From a virus, in IMG/VR virus record IMGVR_UViG_3300030451_001031, positions 1 to 23,900 of that record: a stretch of DNA of 23,900 nt. One strand, given 5' to 3'. The position numbers were made by a program, and so were the translations under genes. Positions 7,214-14,170 of the stretch are shown in pieces. The notes under the pieces were generated by a model. That model had not been told where the DNA came from. It was given only the letters and a program-made list of their open reading frames with translations, and made no database searches. Each line of letters begins with the position of its first letter. The first letter of the stretch is position 1.

Positions 7214-7582
7214 TTACTTAGATCCGATATTATATTTTGGGCAAAGTTCCCAATCGTTTTTTTCCTTGTAGGGTATAATCTTTATTTGTCTCATTGGTGC
7301 TAGTGGTTCTACAGTTGAACCTTCGATTGTGATAAGTCCCCAGTCACTCATTAACTGTGCTATCGTGTTTCGTCTAGCAATATCATTCTCTTCTAAATTA
7401 GACTTCTTTCCATCTAATAAAAATAACTCTTTAAAATGTACTATAAAGTACCTACCCTGTTTGTGCAGTATGTGACACGACTGGTATAATTTCTTATCCT
7501 TTCTCGATGCCACTCCAATCCGCGTGAGTGTTTCTCTTACCTTCAAAAAATCATCGGGTTCGTTTAACGTAACCTCTAGCAT
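7214..7582 (-). CDS. regA: RegA translational repressor
   Basis: RegA binds the start regions of early phage mRNAs and blocks their translation. From the ATG at 7582 the protein is 122 aa, the length of T4 RegA. It aligns from the first residue (MLEVTLNEPDDFLKVRETLTRIGVA against T4 MIEITLKKPEDFLKVKETLTRMGIA, from memory) through LYQSCHILHKQGRYFIVHFKE and the end WELCPKYNIGSK. A longer reading from a GTG at 7621, overlapping gene 62, would add 13 residues. I prefer the shorter form for its match to the family, although neither start has a good Shine-Dalgarno. In T4 regA also lies beside 62 and 43; here five genes separate it from 43. Confidence 0.95.
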   Translation of the reverse strand: MLEVTLNEPDDFLKVRETLTRIGVASRKDKKLYQSCHILHKQGRYFIVHFKELFLLDGKKSNLEENDIARRNTIAQLMSDWGLITIEGSTVEPLAPMRQIKIIPYKEKNDWELCPKYNIGSK

Positions 7583-7607
7583 AGATGAAGGTGTCCACTC
7601 TATTATA

Positions 7608-7982
7608 TTATTTTCTTCCACCTTTATAAACCTTCTGTCTCAATATATCAATTTGTTCACTTGTTAGAAGGGTCAAAGCATTACGTGCCTTTTCGTTATT
7701 ATAACCATAATATTCTTTGACAACTTCCACGTCACTGTTAGAATTCGGTTTATCCCACTTGGAGAATCTTTTCCGTTTCCTAACCATATTTATAAGAAAG
7801 TCGTTTTGTAGACGTTTGTCAATATGATGGTTGATGTTCATTTCATTGGCACTCAAGACCGTATCTTGGAAATACGATAGCGACCTGTTTACCATGAATG
7901 GGTCATATGCTTTCTCAGCAAGATCATCAACCATGATATCTTTGTTGTCATTGATTGCGGTTACAAACGAGAATGGGTTCAC
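7608..7982 (-). CDS. 62: clamp-loader small subunit gp62
   Basis: With gp44 this protein forms the clamp loader that places gp45 on primed DNA. It is 124 aa, shorter than T4 gp62 (about 187), as in several marine T4-like phages. Recognition rests on the opening NPFSFVTAINDNKDIM, the segment DPFMVNRSLSYFQDTVLSANEMN (about residues 27-49) and the basic RKRKRFSKWDKP (68-79, compare T4 RGKRYGKWAKL), together with its place between 44 and regA. The start is a GTG that overlaps the glutaredoxin stop (GTGA) and has GAGGA 6 bases upstream. It ends beyond the possible GTG start of regA, consistent with coupled translation. Confidence 0.9.
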   Translation of the reverse strand: MNPFSFVTAINDNKDIMVDDLAEKAYDPFMVNRSLSYFQDTVLSANEMNINHHIDKRLQNDFLINMVRKRKRFSKWDKPNSNSDVEVVKEYYGYNNEKARNALTLLTSEQIDILRQKVYKGGRK

Positions 7983-8266
7983 GACATATCCTCTACACCA
8001 GAGTCCTGCATTGGATATGCACCTCGCATACCACGCATCAACTCTTCGTGTGTAAATTCATTGGTGGGAACCTTATTGACATGATGATCACCAAAATACA
8101 GTTGTGGAACTGTTCGGTGTCCATTTTCTTTTAAAAAGTATTTTGATTCTATATCTTCGCTAATGTTTATAGTTTCAAAATTTATACCCCAAGTGGTTAA
8201 CTTGTTTTTCATAGCATCGCAATAGGGACAATCATCTTTAGTGAATAATCTAAGTGAATTCGACAT
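7979..8266 (-). CDS. glutaredoxin (CPYC)
   Basis: This 95-aa thiol-disulfide oxidoreductase has the active site CPYC in LFTKDDCPYCDAMKNKL (about residues 6-22). The cis-proline and GSH-binding part is HRTVPQLYFGDHHV (50-63). Such phage proteins (T4 NrdC-like) can reduce ribonucleotide reductase, though no nrd gene is visible here. I placed the start at the ATG at 8266 (MSNSLRLF), with AGAGG 9 bases upstream. A longer upstream reading would run deep into gene 44. It overlaps the end of 44 by 17 bases and the start of 62 by 4, so it is embedded in the clamp-loader unit. That is unusual relative to T4, where 44 and 62 are adjacent. Confidence 0.92.
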   Translation of the reverse strand: MSNSLRLFTKDDCPYCDAMKNKLTTWGINFETINISEDIESKYFLKENGHRTVPQLYFGDHHVNKVPTNEFTHEELMRGMRGAYPMQDSGVEDMS

Positions 8267-9179
8267 TTGCCATAACCTCTGTAAGACATGCAACAACGTT
8301 GAGTTCGTGATCAGCAACGAATGCGTTTTTATATTGATAGTCTGCTAGGATTAGAACCAACTGTGGAATCGATTGAGGTTTCACATGATCCTGCATCCGA
8401 TCATAGATGGATCTAAAAATAGCAGACGCATCTGTATCTATATTGTTTACAACCCAAGATCTCATCTTCTTGAAGTTTTTATTCTTGATAGACGAGAATA
8501 GATCATTGTAATTTTTATCTGAAATATTATTTAAGATACCAATATCTATTTTACCAGATAATGAATATCTTTGCAACTCATTTAGTACACGTCTCCAATC
8601 TGGATAGTACTTCATAATAAGTTCTGCTAGTGCAGGTTTATCATAAGGAATACCTTCCTTGTCTAGGATACCCTGAGTCCTGATAAAGAAGTCATTACAT
8701 AGTTGTTGCTTATCTCCACTATTGAACTCATACACACCGCATCGGGAATGTAGAGGTTCAATGATTCTGTTCTTGAAATTACAAGTAAGTATAAACCGAC
8801 AGTTGTTGGCAAACTCTTCGATAAATCCACGAAGGGCAGGTTGGGTAGACTGTGGGTTTAGATAATCTGCCTCATCAAGTATCACAACCTTGATGCCACC
8901 TTGAAGCGAGACAGTACTCGCAAACTGCTTGATCTTCCCACGGAGAGTGTCTATGTTGCCCTCTTCAGATCCGTTGATGACAATATAGTCAAGGTCAAGC
9001 ATATTGCATAGTGCCTTGGCAACTGTTGTTTTGCCAAGACCTGCAGTGCCAGTGAATAACATATTTGGTATCTCACCTGACTCTGCTATCTTATTGAATG
9101 TATCCTTTAACGATTTGTCAAGAATACATTCTTCTATTGTTTGTGGGCGGTACTTCTCCACCCAAAGAAATTGGTTCAT
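8250..9179 (-). CDS. 44: clamp-loader ATPase large subunit gp44
   Basis: This 309-aa AAA+ ATPase is the motor of the sliding-clamp loader. It opens with LWVEKYRPQTIEECIL, typical of RFC/gp44 proteins. Walker A is FTGTAGLGKTTVAKAL (about residues 42-57), Walker B VVILDEADYLN (98-108), sensor 1 RFILTCNFKNRI (128-139) and the arginine-finger SRC motif LHSRCGVYEF (143-152). Its own sigma70 promoter lies 24 bases upstream, and GGAG lies 7 bases before the ATG. It leads a unit with glutaredoxin, 62, regA and the kinase. Confidence 0.97.
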   Translation of the reverse strand: MNQFLWVEKYRPQTIEECILDKSLKDTFNKIAESGEIPNMLFTGTAGLGKTTVAKALCNMLDLDYIVINGSEEGNIDTLRGKIKQFASTVSLQGGIKVVILDEADYLNPQSTQPALRGFIEEFANNCRFILTCNFKNRIIEPLHSRCGVYEFNSGDKQQLCNDFFIRTQGILDKEGIPYDKPALAELIMKYYPDWRRVLNELQRYSLSGKIDIGILNNISDKNYNDLFSSIKNKNFKKMRSWVVNNIDTDASAIFRSIYDRMQDHVKPQSIPQLVLILADYQYKNAFVADHELNVVACLTEVMANVEFT

Positions 9180-9202
9180 TCATATACTCCATCACAAAAA
9201 AC

Positions 9203-9231
9203 ATTATATCAAATTTGAGTGTGAATGTAAA
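9203..9231 (-). promoter_or_regulatory. sigma70-type promoter of gene 44
   Basis: TTTACA (9231..9226), a 17-bp spacer and TATAAT (9208..9203) on the minus strand, with the gene 44 ATG 24 bases further. It lies in the 54-bp gap between the 67-aa gene and 44. Confidence 0.82.
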
Positions 9232-9233
9232 CC

Positions 9234-9437
9234 TTATTCTTCAGTCTCCATGGCGGCATCCTGTTGTAGGTTCTCTACAATAGATATCGTCTGGATTGCT
9301 TGGTCACGTAACTGACCAATGGTAGAGAGTTCTTCTCCCTTGAAACCACCACGTTGAGTAACCGCATCAACTACTGCAACAGTTGAGCGAGATACTTGGT
9401 TAGCAAGTTTCATTAGTTCATCATATTTTTCTGCCAT
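9234..9437 (-). CDS. small protein of unknown function between 45 and 44 (67 aa)
   Basis: I do not recognise this 67-aa acidic, mostly helical protein (MAEKYDELMKLANQVSRST... to METEE). It has no cysteine, membrane segment or known motif. I chose the ATG at 9437 because GGAGTATAAG lies directly before it and it begins one base after the gene 45 stop. A TTG four codons earlier is unlikely. Position and coupling suggest co-expression with the sliding clamp. In T4 the small RNA-polymerase-binding protein RpbA is encoded near this point, between 45 and 46, but I see no similarity. Confidence 0.72.
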   Translation of the reverse strand: MAEKYDELMKLANQVSRSTVAVVDAVTQRGGFKGEELSTIGQLRDQAIQTISIVENLQQDAAMETEE

Positions 9438-9438
9438 C

Positions 9439-10116
9439 TTATACTCCAAATTTTGATGATTTCTCTAGGGCAATACAGTAGCGAACATTTGTATCTGTAT
9501 TCTTGAATTCAGCAATCATCTTGGATGATAAGTTCACTTCATAATTACCAGGTAGGATTTTTAAGTTAGAGATCTTGACAACAAACTTGAAGTCTTGATC
9601 TGGTTTAATTGTGTAAGGCACATCTATTGAATATGTATTAGATGTAGCATTACCTTCATCTAAGACTGAGAGAGTCAACATACCATCGCTAGGTGTGATT
9701 GAAACCTCTGAGTGTCCCAAAGTAGATGCCGCACTTCGCAGTCTGTTCAGTGTGTTTGACTCAAGAGTAAACGACACGTCTGATTCTGGGAAGACAATAT
9801 CTTTCTTTGGAGCGGTTAATGTTTCTTCTGGTGAGAAGAAATACCTTACTTTAGATCGACCACTCTGATCACTAACTGTAACTGACTCTTCAGCAAACTT
9901 TAGATTTGGTTGGTCAACCAATGACAAGACACCAATGAATTCTTTCAAGTCATAGATGCCGATTGTTTGAGGGAACTCATTATCAACTATCGCAGTGGCA
10001 ACGACATTCTTTGCCTCACTGATAGTCCTAATTGTATTACCCTCTTTGATAATTAGATTCGGATTGATATCCGAAAAGTTTTTGAGAACATTTAAGGTTT
10101 GTTCCTGTAGTTCCAT
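9439..10116 (-). CDS. 45: sliding clamp gp45
   Basis: This is the trimeric DNA sliding clamp and processivity factor; it also activates late transcription with gp55 and gp33. It is 225 aa (T4 228). Recognisable blocks are the start LNVLKNFSDINPNLIIKEGNTI (compare T4 LLKNFATINSGIMLKSGQFI), IGIYDLKEFIGVLSLV (about residues 52-67, compare T4 VAIYDLNGFLGILSLV) and the end FKNTDTNVRYCIALEKSSKFGV. It has its own consensus-perfect sigma70 promoter and GGAGTATATT directly before the ATG. The 67-aa gene follows immediately. Confidence 0.96.
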   Translation of the reverse strand: MELQEQTLNVLKNFSDINPNLIIKEGNTIRTISEAKNVVATAIVDNEFPQTIGIYDLKEFIGVLSLVDQPNLKFAEESVTVSDQSGRSKVRYFFSPEETLTAPKKDIVFPESDVSFTLESNTLNRLRSAASTLGHSEVSITPSDGMLTLSVLDEGNATSNTYSIDVPYTIKPDQDFKFVVKISNLKILPGNYEVNLSSKMIAEFKNTDTNVRYCIALEKSSKFGV

Positions 10117-10144
10117 AATATACTCCGTGGGTTAAACTCCAGTA

Positions 10145-10173
10145 ATTATACCACACACTCGACTGAGTGTCAA
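10145..10173 (-). promoter_or_regulatory. consensus-perfect sigma70 promoter of gene 45
   Basis: TTGACA (10173..10168), a 17-bp spacer and TATAAT (10150..10145) on the minus strand match the consensus at all 12 positions. The -35 box overlaps the stop codon of gene 46. The gene 45 ATG is 29 bases downstream of the -10 box. Confidence 0.88.
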
Positions 10174-11879
10174 TACATTTTACTGAAGTTTCTTTCTTTT
10201 CTAAACTCAATCTTTTGTTCGAACTTACCGTCAAGTATGTCTCCCTTATGGGATATTACAAATACATTTGTATCCTCACCAAGAGTGTACAATATCTTCA
10301 ATAGGTTCTCTACACCCTCATGATCCAGTGATGAGTCAAACGTCTCATCTAGGATTAGTAAGTTAGTAGCAACCGAGTTCTTCATCTTGGCAATCTGTCT
10401 CCAAGTAAAGAGAAGTGCCAAGTCGATACGCTGTTTCTCTCCTTCACTGAAAGAGTCGTAAGTAAACGCATCCCTATGTCTTGATCTAATCGTTTCTACA
10501 AATGACTCATCAAGATTAAAGTGGACAAAGAAGTCGAGCACCTGCAAATACTTATTTGTAAGTTGGTTGATTGCAGGTAGATACTGTTTGATTATCTTTG
10601 TTTTTATACCAGTATCTTTTAGCATTTCTCCCATAACAGAATTGTAGTTGTACTGTTCTGATATCTCGAACTTCTCTTCCATGAACGATTGCTTCTCCTG
10701 CTTCATTGATTCACAATCGCTTGTTGCGGCAGTTAGATCCGCAACTACTTCCTTATCCAGAAACCTCTGGTACTCACCAATAGTTTTCTGGAGTGAGGAT
10801 ATCTCTTTATTGTTGTTGGCAATCTCTGAGACCTGCAACCTTAGATCTTTTAGATCCTCGGTGACAAGACTGATTTGTGCTTCGACTCCAACACCTCTTT
10901 CGCCAATTGCTTTCTTGGTAGATGCAAGTCCTCTTGCTTCATGTTTGCATTCGTCTATATTCTTCTTACGCAAATCATCGACAAGTGTTTGTTGGCATTC
11001 TGGGCAGGTATCATTCTCATCATAGAACTTAGCACGTTTCGTGATTGCTCCCATCTGAGTTTTGATATCCTGACTTCTTAGTAGTAGATCTTGCTTTTCA
11101 TCATTGAGTGTCTTCAATGCATTCTCTGCAGTCTCGATCTTAGAGTCAAGATCAACACTTGCTTCAGAGTTTATTTTCTGCAGATCTTCTATGTTGGATT
11201 GTGCATCAGCAATGCGAGACTCGTACTCTTTCTTATTCTCATCAGTCAATGACTTGATGTCTCGAATGTACTTCTCTTGAGTCTCGATCTTGTTTGTCTG
11301 TATGTCAATCTTATAGTTTAGATCCTTCAGTGTATCTGATAGTATCTTTTGTTTTTCTTTTAGTAGTGTATTCATCTTGGAGAATACATTGATATCCAAA
11401 AGATCCTCGATCACATCCCTACGGTGTCCACTCTGTAGTTGCATAAAGGGAATAAAAGAGGAGGAACCCAATACTACAACTTGGTGGAAAGACTTATGAT
11501 TTAGTTTAAGAATGTTTTGTTCGAGGATCTTCTGGTACTCTTTGGCATGAGACGATTGGTTAATCATCACGCCATTCTTGTGGATCTCAAACACATTTGG
11601 TTTGATACCACGTGTTACCACAAAGTTGTTATCACCTATTGTAAACTTTACAATGACCAGTGTACCCTTGCCGTTGATTGAATTGACCAACTGTGCCTTT
11701 GTGATATTTCTATGAGGTTTACCGAACAAAGCAAAAGAGATAGCATCAAGCATAGTGGACTTACCTGCGCCATTATGCCCAACAACTAATGTACTCTTTG
11801 CCTTATCTAACTGAACCTCTGTCCACTTATCACCAGTGGATAGAAAGTTCTTCCAGTTTACCTCTGTAAAATTAATCAT
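10170..11879 (-). CDS. 46: recombination endonuclease subunit gp46 (Rad50/SbcC-like)
   Basis: This is the ATPase subunit of the gp46-gp47 nuclease that resects DNA ends for recombination-dependent replication. It is 569 aa (T4 560). Walker A is VVGHNGAGKSTMLDAISFALFG (about residues 32-53). A long coiled coil (170-440) is interrupted by the zinc hook CPEC (292-295). The ABC signature is SFSEGEKQRIDLAL (476-489), and Walker B is LLILDETFDSSLD (507-519). The start overlaps the gp47 stop by 4 bases (ATGA). It belongs to a unit read from the gene 55 promoter (55-47-46), with each junction overlapping. Confidence 0.97.
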   Translation of the reverse strand: MINFTEVNWKNFLSTGDKWTEVQLDKAKSTLVVGHNGAGKSTMLDAISFALFGKPHRNITKAQLVNSINGKGTLVIVKFTIGDNNFVVTRGIKPNVFEIHKNGVMINQSSHAKEYQKILEQNILKLNHKSFHQVVVLGSSSFIPFMQLQSGHRRDVIEDLLDINVFSKMNTLLKEKQKILSDTLKDLNYKIDIQTNKIETQEKYIRDIKSLTDENKKEYESRIADAQSNIEDLQKINSEASVDLDSKIETAENALKTLNDEKQDLLLRSQDIKTQMGAITKRAKFYDENDTCPECQQTLVDDLRKKNIDECKHEARGLASTKKAIGERGVGVEAQISLVTEDLKDLRLQVSEIANNNKEISSLQKTIGEYQRFLDKEVVADLTAATSDCESMKQEKQSFMEEKFEISEQYNYNSVMGEMLKDTGIKTKIIKQYLPAINQLTNKYLQVLDFFVHFNLDESFVETIRSRHRDAFTYDSFSEGEKQRIDLALLFTWRQIAKMKNSVATNLLILDETFDSSLDHEGVENLLKILYTLGEDTNVFVISHKGDILDGKFEQKIEFRKERNFSKMY

Positions 11880-12937
11880 GCAATTTCCAGTGCCTGTGCT
11901 TCAGTCATGAGTTCTCGCATCTGAATCTTAATCTTGTCCTTGTCCAGATCTGTGTCAACACCATCGATGTAGGAGTCTACAAGTTTTGGCGTATCGTCAA
12001 ACTCAATATTATCATCGTGTACATTTTCACCTGTGAACTCTTGGAAGTTCTCTGCGATCTTTAGTTCGTGTATATTCTCGTTTTGAATACGATCAATAAA
12101 CCGATCAAATAAAAATGTATCCTTCTTATTGACAACCACAACCTTCACAAACTTCTGTTCACATTGTGATACGTCATAGTTATTATAATCCATTTTCTCA
12201 TCATTGTAAAGTACTTTATGAAATAAAGTGTGTGGATTATGTACCTTTTCTATTTCTCTGGTCTCGGTATCTATCACGTGGAAATACTTCTTGTCATGAG
12301 CATCAGACCAGAAGAACTCCATCTGCGAACCAAGGTAGTGAATGTTGTCCATCTGGGAACCAACGTGGAAGTGACCAGTCAGTACCTTCTCGAACTTACT
12401 AAAGATCTTATGATCCATACCATGCACGTTCTTGATACCACGCATCATTTCAAACCCATCGAGTTCTAGATGTGCACCACACCAATCTGCCTGACAGTTC
12501 TTGATGAACTTCATTGTATCGTCATAGTTCTCTTGGTTGATCCAAGGGATCATTGCCATCTTCAAAGAACCATACTCCATAACCTTGGGTTCCATAATGA
12601 TATGGATCTCGTTCATGTAGTAACCCAGAAGTTCTTTCAGAGAATTTAAATCATTTGTATTTTTATAGTAGGTGTCGTGATTACCAGGTATGATATCCAT
12701 TCGCATACCAAGTTCACGCATCGGATCTAGAAATGATTTACGACTGTGGTTCTGTGCCTTGAAGTTCATGAACTTACGATTATCATAATAATCACCAAGG
12801 TGAACAATTTGTTTGACATCATGCTCTTTACAATAAGGAAAGAAAACTTTACTGTAAAAATCAGAAGCATTATTAAGAAAAATATCAGAACTATTTCGGA
12901 TACCGCAATGTGTGTCATTTAATACTGCAACCTTCAT
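11876..12937 (-). CDS. 47: recombination endonuclease subunit gp47 (Mre11/SbcD-like)
   Basis: This is the metallophosphoesterase nuclease partner of gp46, 353 aa (T4 339). The metal-binding motifs are all visible: NDTHCG (D8, H10), HLGDYYDNRKF (D49), PGNHDTYY (N86, H87), the histidine in GAHLELDG (H156) and TGHFHVGS (H189, H191). The ATG overlaps the end of gene 55 by 4 bases and has GGAG about 8 bases upstream. The downstream gp46 start overlaps its stop. Confidence 0.97.
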   Translation of the reverse strand: MKVAVLNDTHCGIRNSSDIFLNNASDFYSKVFFPYCKEHDVKQIVHLGDYYDNRKFMNFKAQNHSRKSFLDPMRELGMRMDIIPGNHDTYYKNTNDLNSLKELLGYYMNEIHIIMEPKVMEYGSLKMAMIPWINQENYDDTMKFIKNCQADWCGAHLELDGFEMMRGIKNVHGMDHKIFSKFEKVLTGHFHVGSQMDNIHYLGSQMEFFWSDAHDKKYFHVIDTETREIEKVHNPHTLFHKVLYNDEKMDYNNYDVSQCEQKFVKVVVVNKKDTFLFDRFIDRIQNENIHELKIAENFQEFTGENVHDDNIEFDDTPKLVDSYIDGVDTDLDKDKIKIQMRELMTEAQALEIA

Positions 12938-13530
12938 TTAAGGAACTCCGACAAATCAGAGTCAGCATGTACTGCACGTTTCTTCCGTTGCTTCTCTTCT
13001 TTGGCATATGCCTTGACTTCTGTATCAAACTCTCTTACTTTGTCTATACGATCTCGGAGAGTATCAACAAAAGATCCCACAACATTCATCGTGTAATCAT
13101 CGCTTAGATCGCCATCAACGAACTGTTCGATACCTGACCTTGTTAGATACTTTAGTTTAATGTCTTGCTGTTTCTTCTCTTTTGCGATCCTACGTAAAAA
13201 CGCATACCACGTTATCTGGGTAAAGTATGCAAATGCATTTGGTTTACCTGTTCTGGTTGCCGCTTCTATGCTATAGTTTTCTATTGCCTTGAGACAGTTC
13301 TCAACTGCATCCATGACCATTTCTTCGCGGTATGTGTAGCGAATAAAATTAGATTTGTGAGACAAACCTTCAGCGATACTAAGAAAACACTGAGCAATAT
13401 AATCTGGTACTTTGGGTATAGTTTTACTTGAAGACTTTGCTTCATTAACTGTCTTTACGTATTCCACGACTGCATTCGAGAAATCTGCGTTATTCACATA
13501 ATGTGCGCTTTTCTTATTCTTTCGTGGCAT
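12934..13530 (-). CDS. 55: late transcription sigma factor gp55
   Basis: This is the phage sigma factor that directs host RNA polymerase to late promoters (TATAAATA) together with the gp45 clamp. It is 198 aa (T4 185). Similarity to T4 gp55 is visible in the opening HYVNNADFSNAVVEY, in LSIAEGLSHKSNFIRYTYREEMVMDAVENCLKAIENY (about residues 51-87) and in GKPNAFAYFTQITWYAFLRRIAKEKK (95-120). The C-terminal tail DLSEFLK matches the clamp-binding tail of T4 gp55 (SLDFLYE) in pattern. Promoter and AGGA ribosome-binding site are clear. An exact late promoter occurs elsewhere in this window, at 16674. Confidence 0.95.
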   Translation of the reverse strand: MPRKNKKSAHYVNNADFSNAVVEYVKTVNEAKSSSKTIPKVPDYIAQCFLSIAEGLSHKSNFIRYTYREEMVMDAVENCLKAIENYSIEAATRTGKPNAFAYFTQITWYAFLRRIAKEKKQQDIKLKYLTRSGIEQFVDGDLSDDYTMNVVGSFVDTLRDRIDKVREFDTEVKAYAKEEKQRKKRAVHADSDLSEFLK

Positions 13531-13552
13531 AATAATATCCTTTCATAACAAT

Positions 13553-13581
13553 ATTATATCAAAATTCAAAGGGAATGTAAA
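13553..13581 (-). promoter_or_regulatory. sigma70-type promoter of gene 55
   Basis: TTTACA (13581..13576), a 17-bp spacer and TATAAT (13558..13553) on the minus strand, 23 bases before the gene 55 ATG. It probably drives 55-47-46. It shares the 154-bp intergenic space with a promoter facing the other way. Confidence 0.82.
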
Positions 13582-13626
13582 ATACTATCTTTTTGTTTTA
13601 AATAAAAAAATAATTTATTTTAGGGG

Positions 13627-13655
13627 TTGACAGAATCATAAAATAGGTGTATAAT
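13627..13655 (+). promoter_or_regulatory. consensus-perfect sigma70 promoter on the plus strand with no gene in front
   Basis: TTGACA (13627-13632), a 17-bp spacer and TATAAT (13650-13655) match the consensus at all 12 positions. Transcription would run into the minus-strand 161-aa gene and then uvsW, that is, antisense. The only ATG nearby opens a 4-codon frame. The predicted 5' end contains the hairpin at 13663-13707. An antisense or small RNA is the natural reading. Confidence 0.7.
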
Positions 13656-13707
13656 AAAAAAGACCCTTTTGAGATGGGGGGATACTAGTGAACCGTCCCC
13701 TTTGGGT
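13656..13707 (-). terminator. candidate terminator after the 161-aa gene
   Basis: On the minus strand, ACCC (13707..13704) can pair with GGGT (13666..13663), and inside it GGGGA (13700..13696) pairs with TCCCC (13682..13678). The structure is followed by C and six T (13662..13656). The internal loop is lopsided, so the structure is imperfect, but the T-tract is convincing. It overlaps the last codons of the 161-aa gene. Confidence 0.5.
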
Positions 13708-14170
13708 TAAAGTGAATCACGTTATTATCGGCAGAGTCGAGAGAGTAAAGTTCTTGATCCGAGATCATTCCCATGTCGTATTTCTCTTGTAGGTACTCCG
13801 CGATTTCTTCTGTTGTCATGTCGGTAGTGTCCATCATGATCTCATCGATGTTGAGATCTTTGTTTTCTCCACGTACCTTCTTGACTCTTTCTATTTCTTC
13901 AAGAGCACTGGTGTAATGATACAACAATGTCTTTGATGGTTCTGTCTCCAGAACTATATGGTCACAGTTCAATACGTTGAGTGTGTTAAGATCATCTTGG
14001 AATGACAACATTGGTTTGAACGAATAGTATCTAATACCATTGTTATAATCTTCTGCATGAAATATCTTCAACATCTTTCGACAAATGATATCACCTTCCT
14101 TGCCGACTGTATCGACAAACTCGCATACTATCTCTTCATTATTTACTAATTTAAATTGTTTTATATTCAT
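13685..14170 (-). CDS. protein of unknown function downstream of uvsW (161 aa)
   Basis: I do not recognise this protein with confidence. The N-terminal half looks beta-rich (MNIKQFKLVNNEEIVCEFVD ..., through about residue 75) and begins like small Sm/Lsm-type beta barrels found in some phage proteins, but that is only an impression. The second half is helical and acidic, with DMTTEEIAEYLQEKYDMGMISDQELYSL (about residues 116-143). The ATG overlaps the uvsW stop by 4 bases, so translation is coupled to the helicase. A terminator-like hairpin covers its 3' end, and a plus-strand promoter points antisense into it. Confidence 0.75.
   Translation of the reverse strand: MNIKQFKLVNNEEIVCEFVDTVGKEGDIICRKMLKIFHAEDYNNGIRYYSFKPMLSFQDDLNTLNVLNCDHIVLETEPSKTLLYHYTSALEEIERVKKVRGENKDLNIDEIMMDTTDMTTEEIAEYLQEKYDMGMISDQELYSLDSADNNVIHFNPKGTVH

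Noticed and set aside
7787-7794. Exact TATAAATA late-type box on the minus strand inside gene 62
   Set aside because: It lies in mid-gene, about 200 bases from the next start (regA), and encodes ordinary residues (I-N). A late start for regA makes little sense, so chance in AT-rich DNA is likelier.
10037-10234. 65-aa minus-strand frame across the 46-45 junction
   Set aside because: It overlaps the start of gene 45 and the end of 46 in another frame and contains the gene 45 promoter; it has no features of a real gene.
13685-14170. Calling the 161-aa protein an Hfq/Sm-like RNA chaperone
   Set aside because: Only the first 20 residues give that impression; there is no clear Sm motif, so it is left as unknown.
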